Shown here in pieces: positions 1 to 11,435 of a DNA stretch of 64,000 nucleotides. Location of the stretch: NCBI RefSeq assembly GCF_000092925.1, contig NC_014217.1, positions 4,030,001 to 4,094,000 on the forward strand, written 5' to 3'. How positions within the stretch are numbered: position 1 is the stretch's first letter; every line of letters starts with the position of its first letter. Below the pieces are notes generated by a model that did no database searches, was not told the origin of the DNA, and saw nothing but the letters and a program-made list of their open reading frames with translations. The position numbers were made by a program, and so were the translations under genes. This stretch comes from Ancylobacter novellus DSM 506 (GTDB taxonomy: Bacteria; Pseudomonadota; Alphaproteobacteria; Rhizobiales; Xanthobacteraceae).

Positions 1-197
1 GCGTCGACCTCGCGCACGAGGTGCCCCTTGCCGAGCCCGCCTATGGCCGGGTTGCAGGACATGGCGCCGATGGTGGCGAAGGCATGCGTCACCAGCGCGG
101 TGCGCGCGCCAAGGCGGGCCGCGGCCGCGGCGGCCTCGGTGCCGGCATGGCCGCCGCCGATGACGACGACGTCGAAGGAAAGATCGTGCGCGCTCAT
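1..197 (-). CDS. mnmG: MnmG (GidA), tRNA uridine-5-carboxymethylaminomethyl modification enzyme, 5' part only
   Basis: FAD-binding subunit that works with MnmE to modify U34 in the wobble position of several tRNAs. Only the first 65 codons lie in the window; the gene runs off the left edge. Reading leftwards from the ATG at 197, the protein begins with a Rossmann FAD motif, [16 protein letters not shown], and continues into the family signature [20 protein letters not shown]. It follows mnmE in the same direction, with a 140-bp gap holding two parS-like sites. The mnmE-mnmG pair normally precedes rsmG-parA-parB in this group, so those genes probably lie just outside the window. Confidence 0.96.
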   Translation of the reverse strand, partial: MSAHDLSFDVVVIGGGHAGTEAAAAAARLGARTALVTHAFATIGAMSCNPAIGGLGKGHLVREVD

Positions 198-266
198 GAT
201 CGCCCTTCAAAGCCAGCGAAAGCCGGCGGCGTCAAGGCACGCTTGGCTGTGCCGGTCCCAGCCGGC

Positions 267-282
267 TGATTCACGTGAAACA
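267..282. other. parS-like ParB binding site 1
   Basis: The 16-mer TGATTCACGTGAAACA differs at one position from the widely conserved bacterial parS palindrome TGTTTCACGTGAAACA. It lies in the mnmE-mnmG intergenic gap. ParB-CTP clamps load at such sites and spread, marking the origin region for segregation. Confidence 0.85.
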
Positions 283-313
283 TTCCGTTAACGAATCGAG
301 CCCGGCGGGGCCT

Positions 314-329
314 TGTTTCACGTGAATCC
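314..329. other. parS-like ParB binding site 2
   Basis: The 16-mer TGTTTCACGTGAATCC matches parS at 14 of 16 positions, with both mismatches in the outer right arm. Its centre lies 47 bp from that of site 1. It is just before the mnmE stop codon, so the pair sits in the gap between mnmE and mnmG. Confidence 0.75.
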
Positions 330-337
330 TGCGCGGC

Positions 338-1714
338 TCATTTGCCGATGCAGAATTCGCGGAACACGACATCGAGCAGGTCTTCGACGCCGATCGTGCC
401 GGTCATGCGGCCGAGCGCCCGGCCAGCGAGGCGCAGCTCCTCGGCGAGCAGTTCGTCGTCGAGACAATCCCACTCCCAGAGCGCGACGCGCAGATGCCCC
501 GCCGCTTCCAGCGCGCTCATGCGATGCCGCTCGCGGATGAGCGCGGGATGTTCGGCTCCTCTTGCGCGTTCCGCCACGAAGGCACCGACCGCGTCGATCA
601 GGGCTTCCAGCCCGGTGCCGTACTTAGCTGAGATGGCAAAGGCACGATCCGTCCAGCCGCCAGTGGGAGGCACGGCGCCGACTTCGTCCAGCTTGTTGGC
701 GACCAGCCAGAGTTCGGCGCCGGCAGCCGCCTCGATCTGCGGCCGCGCGACCGGGGGCGGACCCTCGGCCGCATCGTGCACCCACAGCACCAGGTCGGCC
801 TCGGCGATGCGGGCATGGGCGCGGCGTATGCCTTCCGCCTCCACCTTTCCCTCCGCCTCGCGCAGGCCGGCGGTGTCGACGAGCGTCACCTTATGGCCGG
901 AGAGGTCGAGCGCGACCTCCAGCACGTCGCGAGTCGTGCCCGGCTCGTCGGAGACGATGGCGATCTCGCGCGCGGCGAGCGCGTTGATCAGCGACGACTT
1001 GCCGGCATTGGGCAGGCCGGCGATGGCGATCAGCGCGCCCTCGCGCACCATGGCGCCGCGCCGGTCGGCGAGCGCGGCGTCGAGCTCTCCGAGCAGCGCC
1101 TCCACCTCCGGCCGCGCCATGACCCGCGCCTCGGCCGGCACGTCCTCCTCGTCGGAAAAGTCGATGCCGGCCTCGATCAGCGCCATGGCGCGGATCAGCC
1201 GGCGCCGCCATTCCTCCACACGCTGGCCGAGATGGCCGAAGGCATGGGCGAAGGCGAGCCTGCGCTGACCTTCGGTCTCGGCGGCGATGAGGTCGGCGAG
1301 GCCCTCGGCCTGGGTGAGGTCCAACCGCCCATTGAGGAAGGCGCGGCGGGTGAACTCGCCCCGCTCGGCCGGGCGCAGGCCGGGCAGGGCGAACAGCGCG
1401 CCAAGCACGGCGGCGACCACGGCGCGCCCGCCATGGATCTGCAATTCGGCCATGTCCTCGCCGGTGGCGCTACGCGGGCCGGGAAACCACAGCGCCAGCC
1501 CCTCGTCCAGCACCTCGCCGCTCGACGGATCGCGCAACTTCGCCAGCATCGCCCGGCGCGGCTCGGGCAGGCGGTCGGCGAGCGCGACAAGCGCCTCCCC
1601 CGCCGCCGGCCCGGAGATGCGGATCACCGCCACCGCGCCGCCGGTGCCGGAGGAGACGGCCGCGATGGTGTCCCTCCCCGCCGCGGCAAATGCGCTTTCC
1701 TGCTGACCGTCCAC
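338..1714 (-). CDS. mnmE: MnmE (TrmE), tRNA modification GTPase
   Basis: Tetrahydrofolate-binding, potassium-activated GTPase that forms the tRNA U34 modification complex with MnmG. The 458-residue product has the family N-terminus [21 protein letters not shown], a P-loop GLPNAGKSS near residue 231, a switch motif DTAGLR near 278, and the C-terminal FCIGK whose cysteine is the conserved C-x-G-K residue. The start is a GTG. It is transcribed away from the thioredoxin-domain gene on the right, with a 49-bp divergent gap, and is followed by mnmG. Length and motifs are those of a normal full-length family member. Confidence 0.97.
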   Translation of the reverse strand: MDGQQESAFAAAGRDTIAAVSSGTGGAVAVIRISGPAAGEALVALADRLPEPRRAMLAKLRDPSSGEVLDEGLALWFPGPRSATGEDMAELQIHGGRAVVAAVLGALFALPGLRPAERGEFTRRAFLNGRLDLTQAEGLADLIAAETEGQRRLAFAHAFGHLGQRVEEWRRRLIRAMALIEAGIDFSDEEDVPAEARVMARPEVEALLGELDAALADRRGAMVREGALIAIAGLPNAGKSSLINALAAREIAIVSDEPGTTRDVLEVALDLSGHKVTLVDTAGLREAEGKVEAEGIRRAHARIAEADLVLWVHDAAEGPPPVARPQIEAAAGAELWLVANKLDEVGAVPPTGGWTDRAFAISAKYGTGLEALIDAVGAFVAERARGAEHPALIRERHRMSALEAAGHLRVALWEWDCLDDELLAEELRLAGRALGRMTGTIGVEDLLDVVFREFCIGK

Positions 1715-1763
1715 CCGCTACGCCCTATCTATCGAATCCATCGATCCTCGCCGGAGAACCAGC

Positions 1764-3782
<2,019 letters not shown>

Positions 3783-3792
3783 GGGACAAGCC

Positions 3793-3801
3793 TGTGGACA
3801 A
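3793..3801 (-). other. DnaA-box-like 9-mer
   Basis: On the minus strand this reads TTGTCCACA, one mismatch from the DnaA box TTATCCACA. It is a single copy just after the end of the YyaL gene, about 3.7 kb from the proposed origin, and could be a chance match. Confidence 0.3.
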
Positions 3802-3889
3802 GTTGTGCATGAAACGGCCGCAAGCGCCAGATTGGCCAGAATTGACCGCTGGCAGGCTAGGGCCTGTTTACGACCGATGGATCGGGCGA

Positions 3890-3973
3890 CATGCGAAATC
3901 GCCGTCCTGAGTCAATTGTGAGGGGCGTCGTTTCGCAGGCGAAATTATATTTCTGGTTGTATATTTCGCATGG
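3890..3973. repeat. AT-rich segment bounded by a perfect 10-bp inverted repeat
   Basis: CATGCGAAAT at 3890-3899 is the exact reverse complement of ATTTCGCATG at 3964-3973. A second imperfect hairpin (3940-3950 with 3961-3970) lies inside, in a TATA-rich stretch that contrasts with the GC-rich surroundings. It lies between two convergent genes, so it may be a terminator structure or the remnant of a small non-coding element. No T-run follows to settle this. Confidence 0.5.
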
Positions 3974-3994
3974 ATGATTGCAGAAGTTGTCGCG

Positions 3995-4372
3995 TCAGCC
4001 TTTCCGCGTGAAGCGGATGTTGGCGAACATCAGCGGCATGACCAGCACAAGGGCCCCGACGAGGTCGGCCTGGAAGATGTATGCGATCCCCAGCTCCTCG
4101 CGCACCGCCGGCCCGATCACCGGGTCGGCGAAGTCGGCGACGAGGCTGGAGACGAACAGCGCGGTGGGCAGCCAGATGGCGAGCGGCAGCCACCAGCGCC
4201 GGCAGGCCATCACCCAGCTCAGCGCCGCGACGCCGATGACCAGCAGCCACAGCACCGCGGAGGGCGGCTCGCGCTCGGTGATGACGGTGGCATGAGCGGG
4301 GACGGCCGCCATCGAGGCGAAGGCGGCGAAAGCGAGAGCGGCGGCCGCCAGATCGAACCGGCTCCTACGCAT
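3995..4372 (-). CDS. Small membrane protein of unknown function
   Basis: I do not recognise this 125-residue protein. It begins with an apparent signal peptide (MRRSRFDLAAAALAFAAFAS, ending near PAHA at residue 28). Three hydrophobic stretches follow, around residues 38-57, 60-80 and 101-117, and it ends with a basic tail. It is probably an inner-membrane protein with a short periplasmic N-terminus. It lies 34 bp downstream of rho in the same direction and may be the last gene of the hemE-hemJ-rho unit. Nothing visible gives a function. Confidence 0.7.
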   Translation of the reverse strand: MRRSRFDLAAAALAFAAFASMAAVPAHATVITEREPPSAVLWLLVIGVAALSWVMACRRWWLPLAIWLPTALFVSSLVADFADPVIGPAVREELGIAYIFQADLVGALVLVMPLMFANIRFTRKG

Positions 4373-4406
4373 CGCTCTCTCCTCCCCGCCCTCGCGGCGT
4401 CTCCGA

Positions 4407-5672
4407 TCAGGTGTTCATCGAATCGAAGAAGTCGCCATTGGTCTTGGTCTGGCGCAGCTTGTCGACCAGGAACTCGATGGCATCGACCGTGCCCATCGGG
4501 TTCAGGATGCGCCGCAGGACGTACATTTTCTTCAAAACGTCGGCCGGCACAAGCAGCTCTTCCTTGCGGGTGCCCGAGCGGGTGATGTCGATCGCCGGGA
4601 AGACGCGCTTGTCGGAAACCTTGCGGTCGAGGATGACCTCGGAATTGCCGGTGCCCTTGAACTCTTCGAAGATCACCTCGTCCATGCGCGAGCCAGTCTC
4701 GATCAGCGCCGTGGCGATGATGGTCAGCGAGCCGCCTTCCTCGATGTTGCGCGCCGCGCCGAAGAAGCGCTTGGGGCGCTGCAGGGCGTTGGCGTCGACA
4801 CCGCCGGTCAGCACCTTGCCGGAGGACGGCACGACGGTGTTGTAGGCGCGGCCGAGGCGGGTGATCGAATCGAGCAGGATGACGACGTCGCGCTTGTGCT
4901 CGACGAGGCGCTTGGCCTTCTCGATCACCATCTCGGCGACCTGCACATGGCGCTGGGCCGGCTCGTCGAAGGTGGAGGACACCACCTCGCCCTTCACCGA
5001 GCGCTGCATGTCGGTGACTTCCTCCGGCCGCTCGTCGATGAGCAGCACGATGAGGTAGCACTCGGGATGGTTGGTGGTGATGGACTGGGCGATGTTCTGC
5101 AGCAGTACCGTCTTGCCGGTGCGCGGCGGCGCCACGATCAGGCCGCGCTGGCCCTTGCCGATCGGCGCCACGATGTCGATGACGCGGGCGGAGAAGTCCT
5201 TGCGCGTCGGGTCTTCGATCTCGAGCTTCAGCCGCTCGTCGGGATAGAGCGGGGTGAGGTTGTCGAAGTTGATCTTGTGCCGGATCTTGTCCGGGTCTTC
5301 GAAATTGATGGTGTTGACCTTGAGCAGCGCGAAGTAGCGCTCGCCGTCCTTGGGGCTACGGATCTGCCCCTCGACGGTGTCGCCGGTGCGCAGGCCGAAG
5401 CGGCGGATCTGGCTCGGCGAGACATAGATGTCGTCGGGACCGGGCAGATAATTGGCATCCGGCGAGCGCAGGAAGCCGAAGCCGTCAGAGAGGATCTCGA
5501 CGACGCCCTCGCCGATAATGTCGGTCTCACGGGCGGCGAGCTGCTTGAGAATGGCGAACATCAGCTCCTGCTTGCGCAGCGTGCTGGCGTTCTCGACCTC
5601 AAGTTCCTCCGCGAACACGAGAAGTTCGGCCGGATTCTTGGACTTGAGGTCCTGGAGCTTCATTTCCCCCAT
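4407..5672 (-). CDS. rho: Transcription termination factor Rho
   Basis: Hexameric RNA helicase that terminates transcription. The 421-residue protein starts [20 protein letters not shown], the Rho N-domain. An RNA-binding cold-shock-like domain follows, with [20 protein letters not shown]. Next comes the ATPase core with Walker [13 protein letters not shown] near residue 180, Walker [12 protein letters not shown] near 215, and the R-loop region. The C-terminus [12 protein letters not shown] is typical. Length equals the usual alphaproteobacterial form without large insertions. It lies downstream of hemJ and hemE with a 243-bp gap, a neighbourhood conserved around alphaproteobacterial origins. 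Confidence 0.98.
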   Translation of the reverse strand: MGEMKLQDLKSKNPAELLVFAEELEVENASTLRKQELMFAILKQLAARETDIIGEGVVEILSDGFGFLRSPDANYLPGPDDIYVSPSQIRRFGLRTGDTVEGQIRSPKDGERYFALLKVNTINFEDPDKIRHKINFDNLTPLYPDERLKLEIEDPTRKDFSARVIDIVAPIGKGQRGLIVAPPRTGKTVLLQNIAQSITTNHPECYLIVLLIDERPEEVTDMQRSVKGEVVSSTFDEPAQRHVQVAEMVIEKAKRLVEHKRDVVILLDSITRLGRAYNTVVPSSGKVLTGGVDANALQRPKRFFGAARNIEEGGSLTIIATALIETGSRMDEVIFEEFKGTGNSEVILDRKVSDKRVFPAIDITRSGTRKEELLVPADVLKKMYVLRRILNPMGTVDAIEFLVDKLRQTKTNGDFFDSMNT

Positions 5673-5915
5673 GGGAAAAGGCCTCGAATTTTGGATGGAC
5701 CCCGGCCTAGTCTTTCAACTCGCCGGGCATCGGAAGAGATGGGAAGCGCTGGTCTGCGGAACGGGCCGAAGGTTATCGGCCTCTTATCCGGCACACCGGA
5801 CAGCACCGGGGAAGATGCCGTTCAAAGTGGTGCGTCAGCCAGCTTCGTGGAAGTAGCGGCAACATAGGCAATGCCACGATTCGACGCAAGCCTGCCTCAA
5901 CAGGCTTTGACCGCG

Positions 5916-6341
5916 TCAAAACGGCTTTACGATGACGAGGATGACGATGCCGATCATCAGCACCGTCGGTACCTCGTTGGCGATGCGGTAGAATCGCGCC
6001 GGACGGATGTTGCGGTCGGCGGCGAAATCTTTCACCCAGCGCGACAGCGCACCGTGGAAGCCGCTCATGACGAGCACCAGCGCGAATTTGGCGTGGAACC
6101 AGCCGGAGAGATACCAGCCGCCGTCCCAGGCGAGATAAAGCCCGGGGAGCCAGGTGACGCCCATCGCCGGATTGATGATCGCCTTGAGCAGCCGTCGCTC
6201 CATGACCTTGAAGGTCTCGGATTGCTGCGAGCCGACCGGCGCGTCGCAGTGATAGACCATCAGCCGCGGCAGATAGAGCATCCCCGCCATCCAGGAGATG
6301 ACGGCGATCACATGCAGCGCCTTGATCCATTCGTAGAGCAT
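5916..6341 (-). CDS. hemJ: HemJ, protoporphyrinogen IX oxidase (membrane type)
   Basis: Membrane enzyme oxidising protoporphyrinogen IX to protoporphyrin IX in heme synthesis. The 141-residue product (UPF0093) starts MLYEWIKALHVIAVISWMAG, with the conserved histidine at residue 10 in the first helix, followed by LYLPRLMVYH. Four hydrophobic segments are visible. It lies 63 bp downstream of hemE, which acts two steps earlier in the pathway, so the two are probably co-transcribed. No hemG or hemY is seen nearby, consistent with HemJ being the enzyme used in most alphaproteobacteria. Confidence 0.95.
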   Translation of the reverse strand: MLYEWIKALHVIAVISWMAGMLYLPRLMVYHCDAPVGSQQSETFKVMERRLLKAIINPAMGVTWLPGLYLAWDGGWYLSGWFHAKFALVLVMSGFHGALSRWVKDFAADRNIRPARFYRIANEVPTVLMIGIVILVIVKPF

Positions 6342-6404
6342 GGCGAAGGCTAACCCATTACGCCCCGTGCCGGCCGAGCGACGCGCCGGCCATCCACGCT
6401 TTCC

Positions 6405-7457
6405 TCAGAATCCCCGCACCTTCGCGACCATCCGCTCGACATGCGTGATCGGCGTTTCCGGGCGGATGCCGTGGCCGAGATTGAAGATATGCGCCGCGCC
6501 GTGGAAATCCTCCATCAGCGCGTCAATGCCGCGGTCGAGCGCGTCGCCGCCGGCGATCAGCGCCAGCGGATCGAGATTGCCCTGCAAGGCGCAGCGCCCG
6601 CCCAAAGCGAGCCGCGTGGCGCGCCGCTCTGCCGTCCAGTCGAGGCCGACGCCGTTCACCCCGGTCCTCAGCACCAACTCGGTCAGACCGGCCAGCGTCG
6701 CTCCCTTGGGAAAGGCTATGATGCGCGCGCCGGGAACCTGTGCCCGCACGCCGTCGACAATCCGCTTGATCGGTTGGATGGACCAGCGCCGGAAGCTCTC
6801 CGGGTCCAACACGCCCGACCAGGTGTCGAAGATCTGCACCGCATCGGCACCGGCCCTGAGCTGCCCGACGAGATAGCCCACCGAGGCCTCGACCAGTCGG
6901 TCGATCAGCGCCTCGAAGAAATCCGGGTTGATCAAAGCCGCCAGCCGTGCCGGCGCCTGGTCCGGCGTGCCGCGGCCGGCGACCATGTAGGTCGCGACCG
7001 TCCAAGGTGCGCCGCAGAAGCCGAGCAGCGCCGTCTCGCCGGGCAATTCGGCACGCACGCGGGAGACCGTCTCCAGCACGCGGTCGATCTTCGACGGATC
7101 GAGATCGTCCCTCAATGCCTTGAGATCGTCGGCATCGGTCACCGGCTGGAGGCGCGGACCCTCGCCGGCCTCGAAGGTGAGGGGACAGCCCAGCGCGTGC
7201 GGCACGACGAGGATGTCGGAGAACAGGATCGCCGCATCGAAGCCGAAGCGGCGGATCGGCTGAAGCGTCACTTCGACCGCATGCTCGGGCGTATAGCAGA
7301 GCGTGAGGAAGTCGCCGGCCTTTTCGCGCACCTCCCGGTACTCCGGGAGATAGCGCCCCGCCTGGCGCATCATCCAGATCGGCGTGCGTTTCGGCACATG
7401 GCCGTCGAGCGCCTGCAGCAGGATGGATGAACCCGCCTTGTCCCCCGGCTCTTTCAT
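6405..7457 (-). CDS. hemE: Uroporphyrinogen decarboxylase
   Basis: Decarboxylates uroporphyrinogen III to coproporphyrinogen III in heme biosynthesis. The 350-residue protein carries the signature [17 protein letters not shown] (about residues 26-42) and the active-site aspartate in [14 protein letters not shown] near residue 83. It ends [20 protein letters not shown], the usual family C-terminus. It starts with ATG at 7457, on the edge of the proposed oriC, and is transcribed away from it. The region before the start has no strong ribosome binding site. hemE next to oriC is a known alphaproteobacterial arrangement. Confidence 0.98.
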   Translation of the reverse strand: MKEPGDKAGSSILLQALDGHVPKRTPIWMMRQAGRYLPEYREVREKAGDFLTLCYTPEHAVEVTLQPIRRFGFDAAILFSDILVVPHALGCPLTFEAGEGPRLQPVTDADDLKALRDDLDPSKIDRVLETVSRVRAELPGETALLGFCGAPWTVATYMVAGRGTPDQAPARLAALINPDFFEALIDRLVEASVGYLVGQLRAGADAVQIFDTWSGVLDPESFRRWSIQPIKRIVDGVRAQVPGARIIAFPKGATLAGLTELVLRTGVNGVGLDWTAERRATRLALGGRCALQGNLDPLALIAGGDALDRGIDALMEDFHGAAHIFNLGHGIRPETPITHVERMVAKVRGF

Positions 7458-7763
7458 ACTTTTTTAATCTCTATTGAAGGAAGGTAGTCTTTGTTTAGGT
7501 GAGGGCATTAGACGGGTTCCTCGGCCCTCACAAGCCACCCCCAGCCTGGCCTCCGGGCGGGCGCCCGCGGGCGTGCCTGATATCGAGGCGAAACAAGGGC
7601 TTATCCGAACCGCGGCGGATTATCCACGCAGTTCGCAAAGAGGGCTTTGATTCCGATCACAGGGGCAGCCCTGTGGAGGACGTGCCCCGCTTTCCCCAGC
7701 CCGGACTTGCTAACGCCGGCTCGGCATGGCTTGTTCCATCGCTATGCACAGCCCTGTGGATGA
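7458..7763. other. oriC: Proposed chromosomal replication origin (oriC)
   Basis: This non-coding gap between divergent hemE and ppsR is where oriC sits in Caulobacter and several rhizobia. It contains an AT-rich tract at 7451-7500, a likely unwinding element. DnaA-box-like 9-mers are TTATCCACG at 7620-7628, TCATCCACA on the minus strand at 7755-7763 (one mismatch each), and weaker matches at 7601-7609, 7672-7680 and 7742-7750. A CtrA-like TTAA-N7-TGAA lies at 7464-7478 and a CcrM-type GATTC at 7649-7653. Genes on either side are directed outwards. The call rests on position plus motifs; no skew calculation was made. Confidence 0.75.
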
Positions 7764-8629
7764 CCGGCGTGACTGACCCCTCTCGCCCGTCCGAAAGCTA
7801 TTACCACCTGCATCTCGTGTCGGATTCGACCGGCGAGACGCTGATCAGCGTCGGCCGCGCCGCGGCGGCGCAGTACGACGTGAAGCCGATCGAGCACATC
7901 TATCCGCTGGTGCGCACGCAGAAGCAGCTCGACAAAGTCATCCAGGCGATCGACGAATATCCCGGCATCGTGCTCTACACGCTGACCGAGCCGGAGCTGC
8001 GTAACCGGCTGAAAACCTATTGTCTCGCCAATGGCATACCTGTGCTTTCGGTTCTCGCTCCGGTGGTGCGGCTGTTCCAGGCCTATCTCGGCGGCGCTCC
8101 CGAGCCCCGCGTCGGCGGTCAGCACCAGCTCGACGGCGATTATTTCCGCCGCATCGACGCGATGAACTTCACCGTCATGCACGATGACGGCCAGCATGTG
8201 GACGGGCTGGAGGCGGCGGACGTGGTGCTGCTCGGCATCTCCCGCTCGTCGAAGACGCCGACCAGCATCTATCTCGCCAATCGCGGCATCAAGGCCGCCA
8301 ATATACCGCTGGTCCCGAGCATTCCCGTGCCGCCCGGCCTGTCTGAATTGAAGCGGCCATTGGTCGTCGGGCTCGTCGCCAGCGCCGAGCGGGTGGTGGA
8401 GATCCGCCGCAACCGGCTGCTCGGGCTGAACGCGGCGCAGGCGGCCGACGCCTATACCGATCGCGACTCGGTGGCCGAGGAGATTGCCTTCTCCCGCCGG
8501 CTCTGCGCCAAGCATGGCTGGCCGATGATCGACGTCACCCGCCGTTCCATCGAGGAGACGGCGGCGGCCATCATCGGGCTGCTGCAGGAGCACCGGCGCA
8601 AGCTGTCCGAGGACGCAAGTGTCGGATAG
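7760..8629 (+). CDS. ppsR: PpsR-type pyruvate,phosphate dikinase / PEP synthase regulatory protein (DUF299)
   Basis: Bifunctional serine/threonine kinase and Pi-dependent pyrophosphorylase that switches PEP synthase or pyruvate phosphate dikinase off and on. The 289-residue product has the N-terminal signature YYHLHLVSDSTGETLISVGR and the ADP-binding P-loop LGISRSSKTPTSIYLA near residue 158. The ATG at 7760 is chosen because the family motif begins about 12 residues later. A GTG at 7769 is equally in frame and upstream starts would read through oriC. No clear ribosome binding site decides between them. Its stop overlaps the start of maf. Confidence 0.93.
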   Translation: MTGVTDPSRPSESYYHLHLVSDSTGETLISVGRAAAAQYDVKPIEHIYPLVRTQKQLDKVIQAIDEYPGIVLYTLTEPELRNRLKTYCLANGIPVLSVLAPVVRLFQAYLGGAPEPRVGGQHQLDGDYFRRIDAMNFTVMHDDGQHVDGLEAADVVLLGISRSSKTPTSIYLANRGIKAANIPLVPSIPVPPGLSELKRPLVVGLVASAERVVEIRRNRLLGLNAAQAADAYTDRDSVAEEIAFSRRLCAKHGWPMIDVTRRSIEETAAAIIGLLQEHRRKLSEDASVG

Positions 8630-9251
8630 TTCGCCGAAAAATCCTCTGTGGCGGGGCGAGGCACCGCTCGTTCTCGCCTCGAAAAGCGCGGCCCGGCGGG
8701 CATTGCTGGAAGCGGCGCGGCTGCCTTTCGAGGCGCTCAGCGTCGAGGTCGACGAACGCGCGCTGGAGGCGGAAGCGGTGGCCGGTGGCGCCGGTCCTTC
8801 CGAGGTCGCCGCCGCTCTCGCCCGCGCCAAGGCGCTGGCGGGAAGCGCGCATCACCCGGATAGGCTGGTCATCGGCGCCGACCAGACGCTTGCCCTCGGC
8901 GACCAGGCCTTCCACAAGCCGGCGGACCTCGCGGCCGTCCGCGCGCAGATCGCCCGCCTAGCTGGCCGCACCCATGCGCTGCATTCGGCCATCGTGGTAG
9001 CGCGGGATGGGAAGGTCCTGTTCGAGACGGTGGAGAGCGCCTATCTCGCCATGCGCCCGCTGGATGACGCCGCGCTCGACGCCTATCTCGCCGCTGCCGG
9101 CGAGGCGGTGCGCTCCAGCGTCGGCGGCTACCAGCTGGAAGGGCTCGGCATCCATCTGTTCGAGCGTGTCGAGGGCGACCATTCGGTGATACTGGGTCTG
9201 CCGCTCTTGCCGCTGCTCGCCTTCCTGCGCCGCCTCGGAGTTCTCCTGTGA
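8619..9251 (+). CDS. maf: Maf-family nucleoside triphosphate pyrophosphatase
   Basis: Hydrolyses non-canonical or specific nucleoside triphosphates to monophosphates as a house-cleaning enzyme. The 210-residue protein has the Maf signature LVLASKSAARRALLEAA (about residues 17-33), the metal-binding GADQTLALGDQ near 87, and the C-terminal SSVGGYQLEGLGIHLFERVEGD. It starts with GTG at 8619 inside the end of ppsR, and its stop overlaps aroE by four bases, so translation is probably coupled along the ppsR-maf-aroE-coaE-dnaQ string. Confidence 0.95.
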   Translation: MSDSSPKNPLWRGEAPLVLASKSAARRALLEAARLPFEALSVEVDERALEAEAVAGGAGPSEVAAALARAKALAGSAHHPDRLVIGADQTLALGDQAFHKPADLAAVRAQIARLAGRTHALHSAIVVARDGKVLFETVESAYLAMRPLDDAALDAYLAAAGEAVRSSVGGYQLEGLGIHLFERVEGDHSVILGLPLLPLLAFLRRLGVLL

Positions 9252-10093
9252 CCCGCCACGCCGCCGTCATCGGCCATCCGGTCGCCCATTCGCGCTCGCC
9301 GCTGATCCATGGCTACTGGCTGAAGAAGCACGGCATAGACGGCACTTACGGCCTGCGCGACGTGGCGCCGGAGGAGGCGGATACCTTCTTCGCGAACTTT
9401 GCTGACAGTGGCCTCGTGGGCTGCAACGTCACCGTGCCGCACAAGGAAGCCGCCTTCCGGGCGCTGGCCGAGGCGGATCAGGTCGCCCGCGCGCTCGGCG
9501 CCGCCAATACGCTGTGGCTGGAGGGTGGGCGGCTCTGCGGTGGCAATACCGACGTCTACGGCTTCCTCGCCAATCTCGACGCCGCCGAGCCGGACTGGAC
9601 CCGTGCGCTCGGCGAGGCGGTGGTGCTGGGAGCCGGCGGCGCCTCGCGCGCCATCGTCTACGCCCTGCTCAGCCGTGGTATCGACCGTGTGGTGGTGGCG
9701 AACCGCACTTTGGCCCGCGCAGAAGCGCTGCGCGAGAAATTCGGCCCGCGCGTGCTTCCCGTCGACTGGCGCGACCTCGCCGGGCGGCTCAATGGCTGCC
9801 GGCTTCTGGTTAACACCACATCGCTCAGCATGAAGGGCCAGCCGCCGCTCGATATCGAGCTCACCGCCCTGTCGCCGGACGCGCTGGTGACCGACATCGT
9901 CTATGTGCCGCTGGAGACGCCGCTGCTCAAAGCCGCCAAGGCGCGTGGCCTCGCCACGGTGGACGGGCTCGGTATGCTGCTGCACCAGGCGGTGCCCGGC
10001 TTCGAGCGCTGGTTCGGTGTGCGCCCGGAAGTCACGCCCGAGCTGCGGGAGCTGGCCTTGGCAGACCTCGCCGCCAAAGGGCAGCTCACGTGA
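9248..10093 (+). CDS. aroE: Shikimate dehydrogenase
   Basis: Reduces 3-dehydroshikimate to shikimate with NADPH in the aromatic amino-acid pathway. The 281-residue protein shows the substrate site [16 protein letters not shown] (about 10-25), the catalytic lysine in [11 protein letters not shown] near 64, and the NADP-binding [13 protein letters not shown] near 127. The C-terminal [19 protein letters not shown] is conserved. The start is GTG at 9248, overlapping the maf stop (GTGA), and the end overlaps coaE in the same way. Confidence 0.97.
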   Translation: MTRHAAVIGHPVAHSRSPLIHGYWLKKHGIDGTYGLRDVAPEEADTFFANFADSGLVGCNVTVPHKEAAFRALAEADQVARALGAANTLWLEGGRLCGGNTDVYGFLANLDAAEPDWTRALGEAVVLGAGGASRAIVYALLSRGIDRVVVANRTLARAEALREKFGPRVLPVDWRDLAGRLNGCRLLVNTTSLSMKGQPPLDIELTALSPDALVTDIVYVPLETPLLKAAKARGLATVDGLGMLLHQAVPGFERWFGVRPEVTPELRELALADLAAKGQLT

Positions 10094-10713
10094 CGGCATC
10101 AAAGCCCTTCCGCCTCGGCCTCACCGGCTCGATCGGCATGGGCAAATCGACCACCGCGCAGATTTTCCGCGAGTTCGGCGTGCCCGTGCATGACGCCGAC
10201 GCGGCCGTCCACGCCATCTATGGCGAGGAGGGCGTTGCGCCGGTCGAGGCCGCCTTTCCCGGCGTCGCCATCGGTGGCCGGATCGACCGCACCCTGCTCG
10301 GCGCCAAGGTGCTCGGCGACGATGCGGCGATGAAGCGGCTCGAAGCCATCGTCCACCCGCTGGTGCGGGCCCGCGAGCACGCCTTCCTCGAACGCGCGGC
10401 GCAGGCCGGCAACGACATCGCCGTGCTCGACATCCCCCTGCTGTTCGAGAGCGGGGCGCAAGGCCGCGTCGACGCCACCGTCGTCGTCACTGCGCCAGAA
10501 TCTGTGCAGCGCGCCCGCGTTCTCGCCCGTCCGGGCATGACGGAGGAGAAATTCGCGGCGATCCTTGCTCGGCAGATGCCCGATTCGGAAAAGCGCCGCC
10601 GCGCCGACTATCTGATCGACACCGGCCATGGCCTCGACCATGCCCGCGCCGAGGTCGAGAAGCTGCTGGCAGAGCTGCGGCAAGGGATGCGCAACGGAGA
10701 TCGCGATGCGTGA
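10090..10713 (+). CDS. coaE: Dephospho-CoA kinase
   Basis: Catalyses the last step of coenzyme A synthesis, phosphorylating dephospho-CoA. The 207-residue protein has the P-loop [16 protein letters not shown] (about residues 9-24), HDADAAVH near 36, the conserved DIPLLFE near 113, and the LID-type region [19 protein letters not shown]. It uses a GTG start overlapping the aroE stop and itself overlaps the start of dnaQ by 8 bases, which supports a single co-translated operon. Confidence 0.97.
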   Translation: MTASKPFRLGLTGSIGMGKSTTAQIFREFGVPVHDADAAVHAIYGEEGVAPVEAAFPGVAIGGRIDRTLLGAKVLGDDAAMKRLEAIVHPLVRAREHAFLERAAQAGNDIAVLDIPLLFESGAQGRVDATVVVTAPESVQRARVLARPGMTEEKFAAILARQMPDSEKRRRADYLIDTGHGLDHARAEVEKLLAELRQGMRNGDRDA

Positions 10714-11404
10714 GATCGTGCTCGATACCGAGACCACCGGCCTCAATCCGCTCACCGGCGACCGGCTGGTGGAGATCGGCTGCGTCGAGATCTTCAACCG
10801 CATCCCGACCGGCCAGACCTTCCACGTCTATCTCAACCCCGAGCGCGACATGCCGCTCGAGGCGTTCAACGTCCACGGCCTGTCCGCCGAATTCCTGTCC
10901 GACAAGCCGCTCTTCGCGGCGGTCGTCGACGATTTCCTCGCCTTCATCGCCGGCGACCCACTGGTGATCCACAACGCCGCCTTCGACATCGGCTTCATCA
11001 ATGCCGAATTGGCGCGCCTCGCCCGCCCGGCGCTCACTTTCGACCGGGTGGTGGACACGCTGAGCCTCGCCCGCCGCCGCCATCCCGGTGCGTCGAATCG
11101 TCTCGACGACCTGATGAACCGCTACGGCATCGACGGCTCGCGCCGCACCAAGCACGGGGCGCTGCTCGATTCGGAATTGCTGGCGGATGTCTATGCCGAG
11201 CTGTGCGGCGGCCGGCAGACCGCTCTCGGGCTCACCGTCGTAGAGACCACGGTCGTGCTGGCCGAGCGGCAGTCAGCGGCACCGTTGCAGCGCCCGCGCC
11301 CGCTGGCGCCGCGGCTCGATGCCGCGCAGGTCGCCACGCACGAGGCCTTCGTCGCCACGCTGGGCGACAGCGCCATCTGGAAGGACTACGCGGCCGGCGA
11401 GTGA
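10706..11404 (+). CDS. dnaQ: DNA polymerase III epsilon subunit (3'-5' proofreading exonuclease)
   Basis: Proofreading subunit of the replicative polymerase. The 232-residue product contains all three exonuclease motifs of the DEDDh type: DTETTGLNP near residue 6, [13 protein letters not shown] near 91, and [17 protein letters not shown] near 151. The ATG at 10706 is preferred because [12 protein letters not shown] is the usual N-terminus; in-frame starts further upstream lie inside coaE. The C-terminal part includes a short tail that would contact the polymerase alpha subunit. It converges on secB with only 31 bp between the stops. Confidence 0.96.
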   Translation: MREIVLDTETTGLNPLTGDRLVEIGCVEIFNRIPTGQTFHVYLNPERDMPLEAFNVHGLSAEFLSDKPLFAAVVDDFLAFIAGDPLVIHNAAFDIGFINAELARLARPALTFDRVVDTLSLARRRHPGASNRLDDLMNRYGIDGSRRTKHGALLDSELLADVYAELCGGRQTALGLTVVETTVVLAERQSAAPLQRPRPLAPRLDAAQVATHEAFVATLGDSAIWKDYAAGE

Positions 11405-11435
11405 TTCTTCCGGCCGCGCCTTGTGCCCAAAGGGC

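Noticed and set aside
7499..7759. Upstream extension of the ppsR frame through oriC
   Set aside because: The extra 87 codons show no similarity to the family and cross DnaA-box-like sites; the family motif begins shortly after 7760.
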